Shown: piece by piece, positions 8,070 through 16,900 of the stretch | Position numbering within the stretch: position 1 is the first letter of the stretch | How the letters are laid out: each line of letters starts with the position of its first letter | Virus record (IMG/VR): IMGVR_UViG_3300013109_000378 | Span: 1 to 20,014 of that record | Reading direction: 5' to 3' (one strand) | Source: a virus | Length of the DNA stretch: 20,014 nucleotides | Made by a program: the position numbers and the translations under genes | The notes under the pieces: model-generated | The model's database searches: none | What the model saw: only the letters and a program-made list of their open reading frames with translations | Told to the model about the DNA's origin: nothing

Positions 8070-8678
8070 CTATTCGGTTGGTGATAATTGACCTTCGGCA
8101 TCAGAAGAGAAGAAAGTATCAGTATCCTTGCCTTTTTGCCCAACAGCACCCATGCCACCACTTGTTCTAAGTGTGGCCCAATCATATCTTATCGTAAGTG
8201 TGATATTTGTTAAGTCATCCGACTCGTAACTCAATTCACCCCAATCGACATTGGTAATAAACGCACCGTTAAGAACCCACTCTTCGACCACGTTATTGTC
8301 ATTGGAATCAAATTGTTTAATTCTTACTTTGCCCAAGGCATTGGTTGCTGCTTGCTTGGTAATTGAATCCGTTACCGAATCATTTCCTGGAACAACATAT
8401 CCACTTTCTTTGAGCATGTTTGCCATTAAACCAGCAGCATTGGGAGAAACCGGATCAACGAGCGTGCAATTTACCGTATCCCACTCAACTCGACCAGGAT
8501 AATAGAAGGTGTGATTGAGATACTTGTGACTTACCTCTCCAACAGTTGCCGATGGTTTCTTTACTTGCGTCACTAACCACGACATCTCCCCACCACCTGC
8601 ACCCTCGATTGAGAGGAGGAATCTATAACTTCTTTTTGGTTGCGAAGCCTTACTTGTCCAAAATCTTTTTTCTGCCAT
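8070..8678 (-). CDS. Tail tube protein (T4 gp19-like)
   Basis: Protein of 202 aa expected to form the hexameric rings of the inner tube. Features of the T4 gp19 family are visible: a basic/aromatic N-terminus (MAEKRFWTSKASQPKRSYRF), MSWLVTQVKKPS, the segment YLNHTFYYPGRVEWDTVNCT, LKESGYVVPG, and a C-terminal beta region VNIT-type strand followed by IRYDWATL. It is somewhat longer than T4 gp19 (163 aa), with a Gly/Ser/Asp-rich tail of about 30 residues. It follows the sheath gene directly, the order found in nearly all contractile phages. The start has an AAGGGAG site (8688-8694), 9 bases upstream. Strong call from both sequence and context. Confidence 0.9.
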   Translation of the reverse strand: MAEKRFWTSKASQPKRSYRFLLSIEGAGGGEMSWLVTQVKKPSATVGEVSHKYLNHTFYYPGRVEWDTVNCTLVDPVSPNAAGLMANMLKESGYVVPGNDSVTDSITKQAATNALGKVRIKQFDSNDNNVVEEWVLNGAFITNVDWGELSYESDDLTNITLTIRYDWATLRTSGGMGAVGQKGKDTDTFFSSDAEGQLSPTE

Positions 8679-8697
8679 TTTCTATTTCTCCCTTATA

Positions 8698-8717
8698 AGA
8701 TAAGTATTTCCTTATCT
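8698..8717 (-). other. Intergenic inverted repeat between sheath and tube genes
   Basis: A perfect 7-base inverted repeat, AGATAAG - 6 bases - CTTATCT, lies between the sheath stop and the tube ribosome binding site. On the coding strand it is not followed by a T run, so it is not a standard terminator. It could be an mRNA processing or stabilising hairpin adjusting tube versus sheath expression. The stem is AT-rich and weak. Confidence 0.4.
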
Positions 8718-8722
8718 GATTT

Positions 8723-11581
8723 TTAATCGTCAAAAGATGCTCCACTGCGAAGAATTGTGAAATCAATCGCAATATACTCAGCAGTTCTAGTTGGTTTAAG
8801 CATTACCTTCGCATACATGATATTTCTATCAACTAAGTCTGCGGTTGTTGTGGTTTCATCAAGGACAACTCTGAAATCTGTGAGTCCGAATTGATTCTTG
8901 ATGTTATCCAAAAATGGTTCTGCTTGATTGGTGAAATTTTCCCAAGTTGTTTTAACATTGGGACTGAAAAGCATTGTCGATGCAATTCTTGAGATTCCCT
9001 TCTTGACGTGAATCATTAGTCTACGGACATTGATTCTATCAAGTGCCGAAGGTGTAGTCTGTAGAGTCTTTTGACCGAAGATTACAATTCCTTCTGCTGG
9101 AAATTTCGCAATTGGATTAACACTTCTTTCATAAAGTTTGTCCCTGTCTTTTCTCGAAAGTTGCTCACGGACACCGACGACTGGTATACCTGCGGCACCG
9201 TCAGTGAGTCCACCACGAGTGAATCCTGCTGGTGCGAACCAAGGTGCTGACTTCTTGTCAGTGCTTGAGAAAGTTCCCATAGCAGCAACAGAAGGTGGCA
9301 TCCAGATTAAGGAACCTGCTCCAGCTGTGTCCCTAACTTGGACCCAAGGATGGAAAGCACAAGCATAACTTGTATTCAATCCTCTGTTCTTTAGGTTGCT
9401 AAGAATTTTATCTGTGGAACCTTGTCTCGTTGCGGCAGTAGAGGTTGACTCATGAAGTGGTTCATATCCACCCGGAAGATCAATGACTGCCAGTGCATCT
9501 GCACGAGATTCACATGTCGTAATCAAATGATCAGTGATGCTAGTATTTGTGATTCCAGGAACACATGCTGCATTCATCTCCACAACCTCTGCATCAGAAA
9601 CCGAATCAATTGCTCTCTTCAGTGAATGAAACGCATAATTTGTCTCTTCGGTCGCAGTTGTGAGTCCGGAGTTTCTAAAAGGATCTCTTTCCTTAATGTC
9701 CAACCCATCTGCTCCACCAAATAGGGGCATCGTGAAACTATCAAACCCGGCATCTAACACAGAAGTGTAGGAACCAAAGTTTGTTGAATTGTCCGGTGCT
9801 AGAGTTGCACCACAAGAAGTGATTGAGTGACCGGACTTTCTACTTCCCTCTCTGTATGCGGCATGTTTTTGCACACCCGCGGAACCAGACGCATAGTGTA
9901 AGTCATCAAGGGAGAATGTAAATTGTAGTCCTACATTATCCTTTGTTCCATCAAAGGAGTCATATGATTTTGGTTTTGCTCTTAGCAAATCAAAATTACT
10001 CTTCTCCAACATGTTCGTAGTTCTCTCTGTGCTCTCAAAACCGAAACAGGCTAAGGCAGGGTCAGTGATTCCACCGTCGGAACTTGAAGTTCTTAACGCA
10101 AGCTTCGGGAATTCTGCTCTGAGCAAAAGTAATGGACCTGTCTCAGCTGAACCGGAGGTGGTGAGATCTTTGCCGGATTCTCTATTTAGCGTTGGTTCTA
10201 AACTATCTGCACCGATAACAGTGTTGCCCGTAATTGTGCCACCGGATACGGTTATCGCATCAAGTCTGGTTGGTCCTTCGAAACCAAAGGGCAACGAGAG
10301 TGGGTTCATCCCACCGTTAGCAACCATCTCTTTTACTTCTACACGAACAAACTTAGATTGATTATTATAATCTCCGTATACAGTGTACTTGTTCTTGTCG
10401 TTGTCCCACGTTCTATACTTGTCACCAACCTTGGTGGCAATATAGTTCGAGGAATTTGGATTCAAACTACAACCTGTGAAGGATTCTAGTACCCTCGTTT
10501 TCCCGTCATGGTCTGACAATTCTCTGACCTGCACAGTGAACGTGCCGTAGGGATCGTTATTGGGATCGAGTGATGCCTTAATGTCTGAAATTGTGATCTT
10601 GACACTTCTCTGTGCCTCTTCTCCTTCATCAAGTGCAACAAGTCTGAATAACTTGTCCATATTTGAAGCAGCATAATTCGCATTATCGCTTGTCAAATCT
10701 TGGGCAATGACCCAACCTGATTGTGCGGAAGTCACTGCCCTCTCATGGTTGTATCCATTGGCAATTGGTAATACAAATCCATATGCTTTTCCAGCAGCAG
10801 CATTGGGTGATGTAGACCCGCCACCGATGGTGTCATAAAGACTTCTTTCGAAAGTTTCTCCCAAAAAGTAATCTGATTGAGCAGTGTTCTTTGGACCCAA
10901 CATGGTTGGATCGGTGTTGAACACCTTTCTAATATAGAGATCGGAATTAGGATTAAAGTTGAACGAAGATGTAAGAGTAGCAGATGTACCCTTGCCGATG
11001 ACTGCCTTAAACTGAAAGTCTCCTCCGTTATTCTTAACAACAGTACCAACACCGTCTTGGCCGGCTGTGCCTTCTGGGGCATTGCCCAGTAACTTCACAT
11101 ATCCAGCATCGAGATACCAGACTGCTGCCAAAGATGCAGTAAGACTGTTGGAACCAGATGGCATAACGAACAATCCATAGGCACCACCATTCGCAGTTGC
11201 GTCAATTCCTTCGGATTTTACGGACCACCCTGCGGCACCGGCTGCGGTCGCTTGTGGGTGTTGGGCACCTAAAAGTCTAACAACCGTTAGGGCACTTGAA
11301 TTTCTCAACCATGCTTGAGCAGCATAGGTAGCATACATAGGAGAGGTCTTATTTCCATCTCTCCACACATCTCCTGCTTCACCTCCGGCCACGGGACTCC
11401 CGAATACTGCCTCAAACTCTGCCATCGAAGTTACTCTAACCGGTTTAAGACCTGGTCCTCGTCGAGTTCTTCCGATAACTACAGGACCAATATCCTGTGG
11501 TGTTTTTGGGAGTTGGGAGCTATCTATTTCATCGAGGAAAACTCCGGGGGATACAAATCTAAATTTTCTTGAATCTGCCAT
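8723..11581 (-). CDS. Contractile tail sheath protein (T4 gp18-like)
   Basis: Protein of 952 aa. The N-terminus has the sheath signature FVSPGVFLDEID, followed by GPVVIGRTRRGPGLKPVRV and a GSPV loop. The middle (~150-600) is a large, variable insertion. From ~620 the conserved sheath core appears: GADGLDIKERDPF, VIDLPGGYEP near 702, FHPWVQVRD, IWMPPSVAAMG, APWFAPAGFTRGG near 783, NPIAKFPAEGIVIFGQKTL, then NVRRLMIHVKK and the C-terminal DFTILRSGASF. It is much longer than T4 gp18 (659 aa), the excess being in the surface insertion. I place the start at ATG 11581, 10 bases from AAGGAG (11592-11597). An in-frame TTG at 11587, 4 bases from that site, is less likely. Confidence 0.95.
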   Translation of the reverse strand: MADSRKFRFVSPGVFLDEIDSSQLPKTPQDIGPVVIGRTRRGPGLKPVRVTSMAEFEAVFGSPVAGGEAGDVWRDGNKTSPMYATYAAQAWLRNSSALTVVRLLGAQHPQATAAGAAGWSVKSEGIDATANGGAYGLFVMPSGSNSLTASLAAVWYLDAGYVKLLGNAPEGTAGQDGVGTVVKNNGGDFQFKAVIGKGTSATLTSSFNFNPNSDLYIRKVFNTDPTMLGPKNTAQSDYFLGETFERSLYDTIGGGSTSPNAAAGKAYGFVLPIANGYNHERAVTSAQSGWVIAQDLTSDNANYAASNMDKLFRLVALDEGEEAQRSVKITISDIKASLDPNNDPYGTFTVQVRELSDHDGKTRVLESFTGCSLNPNSSNYIATKVGDKYRTWDNDKNKYTVYGDYNNQSKFVRVEVKEMVANGGMNPLSLPFGFEGPTRLDAITVSGGTITGNTVIGADSLEPTLNRESGKDLTTSGSAETGPLLLLRAEFPKLALRTSSSDGGITDPALACFGFESTERTTNMLEKSNFDLLRAKPKSYDSFDGTKDNVGLQFTFSLDDLHYASGSAGVQKHAAYREGSRKSGHSITSCGATLAPDNSTNFGSYTSVLDAGFDSFTMPLFGGADGLDIKERDPFRNSGLTTATEETNYAFHSLKRAIDSVSDAEVVEMNAACVPGITNTSITDHLITTCESRADALAVIDLPGGYEPLHESTSTAATRQGSTDKILSNLKNRGLNTSYACAFHPWVQVRDTAGAGSLIWMPPSVAAMGTFSSTDKKSAPWFAPAGFTRGGLTDGAAGIPVVGVREQLSRKDRDKLYERSVNPIAKFPAEGIVIFGQKTLQTTPSALDRINVRRLMIHVKKGISRIASTMLFSPNVKTTWENFTNQAEPFLDNIKNQFGLTDFRVVLDETTTTADLVDRNIMYAKVMLKPTRTAEYIAIDFTILRSGASFDD

Positions 11582-11670
11582 TTTCAACTATCTCCTTGTG
11601 TGTGCCTATTCGACAATTGCTTTACTGTCACTTACTAAATAGTGTTTTTCTTTTCCAAAGGCAAGGTTTA
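11582..11670 (-). promoter_or_regulatory. Longest intergenic gap, leader of the sheath gene
   Basis: The 89 bases between the gp15-like stop and the sheath start are AT-rich and contain the sheath ribosome binding site. On the coding strand they also contain ACTATTTA (11636-11643), an 8-mer repeated in the gap before the 108-aa gene (6998-7005). A late promoter for the abundant sheath and tube genes would be expected here, but I find no exact TATAAATA in this orientation. Confidence 0.25.
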
Positions 11671-12486
11671 TCACACTTTCTTTGTTGTCTTTTCCGATAA
11701 CATTTCCTTCTCTCCGGTAAATTTCACCCTTGCAACACCTTCTCTTTTCAGGATCTTTGGTTCATCATCATTGGTGTCTTGACCATATAAGTAACCTAAC
11801 ACATTGATAGTTATAGAAGTTTGATAGATCCTCTCCTCCTGTTCGATGGCCGATGAATTGTTGGCAAAAGAGTAGTCTGATTGGATGAATGCTTCGTATG
11901 TGTGTCCGTCTTTTTCGATGGAGAAGCTGTTTATATTCCCCGTCTTAGTAACAAAGGGGTGGAGGAGTTCATTCATTTGCTGTTGGTATTCTGTCCTCAG
12001 AGTTATGAGATATGACATGTCAACATAGGTCGGTGTCTTTATGTAGTAGGACTCCTCCACAATATTTTGATTTTTAAAACGAAAATTGTCCTGCTTGAAA
12101 GTTCTTTTCGAGTTTGTTGAGGCAAAATTTGCAGTCTTATCCTGCTTTATTGATCTGTGGGTATAGAGATTAAAATTATTGTACTTATTGATCGGTGGCA
12201 TGTATGTCTGCATAGATCCCCTCCTTGACGAATCCTTATTCATCGAGGTTCTTTCTACCGAAATAACTGGAAATATGAGGGAACCTTCCCTGTCTCTTAG
12301 TTCCTTTCTATTTTTTATTTGAAACGATCTTTCACCGCTTACCCAAATTACTGGGACTTTCTTGAATCCTTTGTTGGTGGTTGCGTGGAGATCCATACCC
12401 TTGTCTACCCACTCATATAGTGCGTAGTCAACTGTCTCTATTCTCGATGGTTCTAGTGCAAGAACACTCTCATTGTTTTTTGCCAT
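11671..12486 (-). CDS. Tail sheath terminator-like protein (T4 gp15-like)
   Basis: Protein of 271 aa, matching T4 gp15 in length (272 aa as I recall). Shared pattern by eye: a VPVIWVSGERSFQI segment near residue 42 (gp15 has VPITYASKEHFMM), an IFPVISVERTSMNKD strand, then YVDMSYLITLRTEYQQQMNE near 160 (gp15 KMIYELSIFTRYEDDM), and YQTSITINVLGYLYG near 225 (gp15 EWSLTFEVNGWMY). gp15 caps tube and sheath and joins tail to head. Position directly before the sheath gene fits the T4 order 15-16-17-18-19 with 16 and 17 absent from between. The start has only a weak TTAGG. Family match rests on remembered sequence, so I keep it moderate. Alternative: another neck or completion protein. Confidence 0.6.
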   Translation of the reverse strand: MAKNNESVLALEPSRIETVDYALYEWVDKGMDLHATTNKGFKKVPVIWVSGERSFQIKNRKELRDREGSLIFPVISVERTSMNKDSSRRGSMQTYMPPINKYNNFNLYTHRSIKQDKTANFASTNSKRTFKQDNFRFKNQNIVEESYYIKTPTYVDMSYLITLRTEYQQQMNELLHPFVTKTGNINSFSIEKDGHTYEAFIQSDYSFANNSSAIEQEERIYQTSITINVLGYLYGQDTNDDEPKILKREGVARVKFTGEKEMLSEKTTKKV

Positions 12487-12498
12487 AACCTAATTAGT

Positions 12499-13938
12499 TC
12501 AACCCGTTGTAAAGGGGCTCTTGAACCACACTCCATTTTCATTAAAGTAATATTTGTTCTCTTTATCAAATGGTCCGATAGCAGAAGATCCCGTACTAGA
12601 GACGTAAATAACCCTCCCAGAATATGAGGAAGAGTTGTTATAAAATCCTGTTAAAATGGCCCGGTCTTCGGAAGAGGAAGCATTGAGGTGTAGCACATCA
12701 TGCATATCTGGCATTTCAACGCTTGCTGTGGATGCAACATCGTGACCGTCGTTGAAGAATGGACTTGGGTGCCAAACTCCGTTTTCATTAAAGTAGAATT
12801 TTCTTGGAATCTTGAAAGAATCAACGGGACTCGAACCTGTTGCAGCAAGATATATGATCTTGCTCGCATAGCTACTCGCACTCAGATGATACTTGTTGAG
12901 AAGTGCCCTATAAGTCCCTCCTGGTCCGTCGTCAGCAATAGTCAGAACACCATTTCCAACTGAAACAATCGTGTCTCCTCCTCCACCACCGCCGGTGCCC
13001 AGAAGTGCCCATGATCCATTTTGATAAAACTGAAACGCATTGTCTGTCGTGTTGTAGATCATTGTCCCGTTTGTAGCAGTGATGGAATTTCTCTGCGTTG
13101 TCGTCATTCTGGGTATAACGACTCCTCCGGTGGTCGAGTTAACATTCAGAGTGCTGCCGTCGAAGGTGAGGTTTGCCTCACCCTGCATTGTGGTTCCATT
13201 AACTCCCGTCAAGATTCTGTTGTCTGCCGCATTGTTGAGAGTTAGTCCACCTCCTCCGCCCGATCCTGTCACATCAACTGTCATCTTTCCTACATAGAGA
13301 AATCCCCTAGCATAAGTGGGAACCCTAGTTGACTTGTAATCTTGTAAGAAAATTATACCACTATAGTAATCTATTTGCCAATCTGTTTCATCAAGTGAAG
13401 TGATCTCGTTTGCTGCATCGGTTGGATCACCCTTATAGAGCTTCAAGAAATAGGGATTTGCTCCTTGGTTAGAGAAGTTTGGGGGGACCAGCTGGACCTT
13501 CCCCAGTGTCTCGTAAACAACTTTGTCGTTGTCATAGTATCCGTTGCCCTTGTATGAGTTGCTTGACAATGATTCATAGTTTCCGGTCATCACGAGTTTA
13601 TATCCATGCGTACCAGCAGCAGTTTCTTCATCACCTCCACCAAAACCCACTTGGCCGAAGGAACCAGTGTTTGCATCGTATGATGTGCCACCGATAGGTT
13701 GAACAATGAAGTCAACATATTCAACAGTTGCAGCTGCACCGGCACTGGCACTTTGCATCAAGTATAGTGTCTGAGCAGGGTTGTCAGGAATGGATTGTCC
13801 AAAGATAGTCTGGGATGACACCTGTATGTTTGACGGAATTGCCTCTTGAGCATCAGACTTGAGGTTTGACGTGTGCGCCCTTCCTAATAATTTCTTTTGC
13901 GAAAAAAGAGTTGCTGTTAGATTAGATTTTCCTGCCAT
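12499..13938 (-). CDS. Fibre-like virion structural protein with duplicated C-terminal motif
   Basis: Protein of 479 aa. The N-terminal ~230 residues (MAGKSNLTATLFSQKKLLGR, then a region ending in YYSGIIFLQDYKS and RGFLYVGKM) look like a globular virion-anchoring domain. A glycine-rich linker leads to a shaft-like segment with FDGSTLNVNSTTGGVVIPRM, TTTQRNSITATNGTMIYNTT and FQFYQNGSWALLG, common in phage and bacterial fibres. After a second glycine linker come two copies of a ~50-aa unit containing YFNENGVW. These probably form the exposed tip. It lies 9 bases after the giant fibre gene and before the gp15-like gene. No clear Shine-Dalgarno is visible. A structural/adhesive role is likely; the receptor is unknown. 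Confidence 0.72.
   Translation of the reverse strand: MAGKSNLTATLFSQKKLLGRAHTSNLKSDAQEAIPSNIQVSSQTIFGQSIPDNPAQTLYLMQSASAGAAATVEYVDFIVQPIGGTSYDANTGSFGQVGFGGGDEETAAGTHGYKLVMTGNYESLSSNSYKGNGYYDNDKVVYETLGKVQLVPPNFSNQGANPYFLKLYKGDPTDAANEITSLDETDWQIDYYSGIIFLQDYKSTRVPTYARGFLYVGKMTVDVTGSGGGGGLTLNNAADNRILTGVNGTTMQGEANLTFDGSTLNVNSTTGGVVIPRMTTTQRNSITATNGTMIYNTTDNAFQFYQNGSWALLGTGGGGGGDTIVSVGNGVLTIADDGPGGTYRALLNKYHLSASSYASKIIYLAATGSSPVDSFKIPRKFYFNENGVWHPSPFFNDGHDVASTASVEMPDMHDVLHLNASSSEDRAILTGFYNNSSSYSGRVIYVSSTGSSAIGPFDKENKYYFNENGVWFKSPFTTG
12511..12660 (-). repeat. C-terminal 50-aa unit, copy 2 of the 479-aa fibre protein
   Basis: Encodes AILTGFYNNSSSYSGRVIYV through SSTGSSAIGPFDKENK to YYFNENGVWFKSPF, three residues before the stop codon. 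Paired with 12757-12906; the copies have diverged at many positions but keep length and the YFNENGVW core. Confidence 0.8.
12757..12906 (-). repeat. C-terminal 50-aa unit, copy 1 of the 479-aa fibre protein
   Basis: Encodes a unit running from ALLNKYHLSASSY through KIIYLAATGSSPVDSF to KFYFNENGVWHPSPF. It aligns without gaps to the second copy at 12511-12660; both are exactly 150 bases. The conserved core is ATGSS/STGSS and YFNENGVW. Confidence 0.8.
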
Positions 13939-13947
13939 ACTTTATAA

Positions 13948-16900
13948 CTATGATCCATATACAAAAGATATTCGAGACAAATATCCCGTCCAGTCTTTGT
14001 GTGCGGTTATCCTTACTACTAAGTAGTCTGCATTGCCTCCCGAAGTTCCGTTTAAGGTTGCAGTCCGGAAGTTTATGCCGTAAGAAGTGCCGTCGGCATC
14101 GACAGTTTGATTCACATCTCCACCACCACCGTTGAATCCACCAACATCGTTAGTTATGTTCTCTCCAACATTAGCAGGTCTTGCCATGTCTAACCACCCT
14201 GTGTCTCCCGGTATCTTAACTTCACAATGAATATTCTTATTTGCTCCCACTGCACCTGTGTTGAATGCCCCACCTTTTGCGACGAGGTTGGCATCGCCAT
14301 AGAGAGTGACAGTTGCAAGAGAAACATCACCAACTTGATTTGAACGGAAATATCGATAATATTCCCTTGTTGTGGTTGCCAGGGAGGAGTAATTGGGGTT
14401 GCCACCGGGAGATTGAAGAACTCCACCATTTACTACGGAACGGTAATCACCACTCAACCCCCCCTTTGATGGGGAGAGGAGTTTGCCTCCGTAAAGAGAA
14501 AGTCCATTCGAATATCTGATATAAGATCCAACATCGTTCTCACTAATAGAGGAGTCCCACTTGTTGCCTGCATTGGTGACACTGTTTTGAGTGGCATAGG
14601 AGCCCGACTGTAATCTATATTTCTCTCCATCCATAGGTTCATTCGTATTAATATTTCCTGACTCACTGCCACTGAATACTAGAAAACTGTGCTGATTAAC
14701 GGTTGATGTAGTCAAGTTTGATTTCAGTGGGTGTTTCACTCTGGAGTTGACTGAGGCAGTGTGGGAAACAGATGCATGTTCTCCCACTAAGGAGGTCGCA
14801 GGATCAAACGTGACTGTTCCCGTAACAAAGAGGATTTGATTTTGCGAATTTGCAGAAGTGGACAAAGGTGGAAGTGCCTTTGTTGCTCCGTTTGTTGTTC
14901 CTGGTGACGAGAGTCCACTGCCATTCGTGGTTATCTTCGAGACAGATGTGTTTGTCGTAGTTGGGAAACTAATGCCATCACTAAGTTCATAATACACATT
15001 TTTATACACATTTGAGACAGAGTATCGATATGAAGAAGAGCAAGTAGTAAAGTATTTTACACCAGAAAGAGAGAAAAACACACTTCCAGAAAAAGAATCC
15101 AAAACAACACCTGCTGATGCGAGTGCATTTGAGTCATTATCGTTCACCCACTCCACATAGTTTGTAGTTGTTTGACCTATTTCAGAACCGGTGTGGAACA
15201 CCCTTGCGTAGTTCCACCCATTCCTCTGATCGGCCGCAGTGACTTGATATTTTCCCGTCCTATACATCTTTGTGTAATCCGGAAGATTGTTTCCTGAGTA
15301 TTTTCCTGCGTCATAATTGCTCAAACTAACGAACCCGGAACCGTTCCCGTTGACCTCCGAGTCTGTCCCTGATCCTGGGTTTCCCGATCCTACACTAGCA
15401 CTGGCCAGATCAACCTCGTGTATAACTGCTCCATTTACTTCCAACTTCAAACTACCAGTGGCAGCATTGTTGAAAGAGTTTGCCACATAACTCGGACTGT
15501 TTGCTGAGACATCCTCATTTAACTCCCCATCGATCACTGCTGTGCCGTCAAAGATACCAGCTATATCGAGACTACTAACGTAGTTACCGTTTAGATCTAC
15601 GGCCGAATTACCAGTGGTTGTTGTTACGTTGGAGTATCCTCCGATGGATTTTGATGACCCAAAAGATAATTTAGCATCTTGGCCATTGTCATTAATATCG
15701 ATGTCATCAAGGACAGGCGCGTCCGAAGGGGATGCTCCGGTGCCTGCGCCAAAAGAAACAACTATATCGTCAACATATCCTGTCCAGGCCGTTGTTGCCT
15801 CTATCTTTAAAACAATGTCATCTCCGTTGGCAACACCTGTTGTTCCGAAAGACAATCGATTTTCTGCATCGACAGAATTATCAAAAGACAGAACATACGC
15901 ACCGGAGCCGTCGGATGTATCGTCAAAAGTGAAAGATTGGGCAACATCCATAAACCCAGTGGATCCTGGAATCTTTATAAATGCTCTGATTCTGCCGGAA
16001 TTTAGGGCACTGCTGCTTGGCACTATTGTAGTAGAAGAACCATTTATCGTTAGAACAATGTCCCTCTTGGTTGCTCCAGTGGAATTTCTAAAATATCTAA
16101 AGAATGACCTCAACCCGGATTCACTAGAATAATCTGGATTTCCGGGAGGTGCGACACCGAGGGGGCCACCTTCGGCATTGTCACGAAAATCACCATCGTT
16201 CAAGGTTGCAAGTGGTGAATAGAGTCGGGCATTATAAAACTGCAATCCGTCAGAGTGGTGTCCGGAGGCAGTCATGTGAGTTTGAGAATTCCAAGTCCCA
16301 CTATCGACATCCGATTGGTTATCGTATGATCCAGATGAAAGACGATAGGATTCTATTTTAAATCTTTCTCGGAGTGCGGTGGAGTTACCTGAAATGTTGT
16401 AAATGAGAAGACCTGTTAGGTTTGCTGTCCCTGCATTATTGAGATCTGATTTGAGTGGGTGAGCAACATTGACCTTGGAGGTGAGGGTGCCACTGAGGAA
16501 TGTGTTGCCCGATGATGTTGCACTCCCTGTGATTCTCAAGACTTTTGTCTCGTCCTCTCCGGCACCAGTGTTTAGTGGTGGAAATCCTTGCGATGAGATT
16601 GTGCAATTCGTATTTGTAAAGGAAATGTTTTGTGTCGTATACACATTCTTGTATGCATTGTTGACATCGACGAGGTAATCTGCCGTGATGGATGTGAAGT
16701 ACTTTACTCCTGAGAGGTATTTGCTTCCAGATCCTGCTGCATTTGTAAATCTTGCGTTTGTGGCAGTGAGGGCGGTGTTGTTGTTGTCGTTTACCCACTG
16801 GACATGGTTCGTTGTTTTTAATCCCCACGAACCAGAATGCTTTACTTCCGCATAGTTCCATCCATTTCGTTGATTGGCAGCTGCAATCTTATAATCTGCC

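Noticed and set aside
8698-8717. Rho-independent terminator after the sheath gene
   Set aside because: On the coding strand the hairpin is not followed by a T run and the stem is AT-rich. The T-rich stretch lies on the other side, where no gene needs it.
15614-16132. Plus-strand open frame of 172 codons opposite the giant fibre
   Set aside because: Antisense to the fibre repeats; no ribosome binding site or family pattern seen. Most likely a by-product of codon bias in the real gene.
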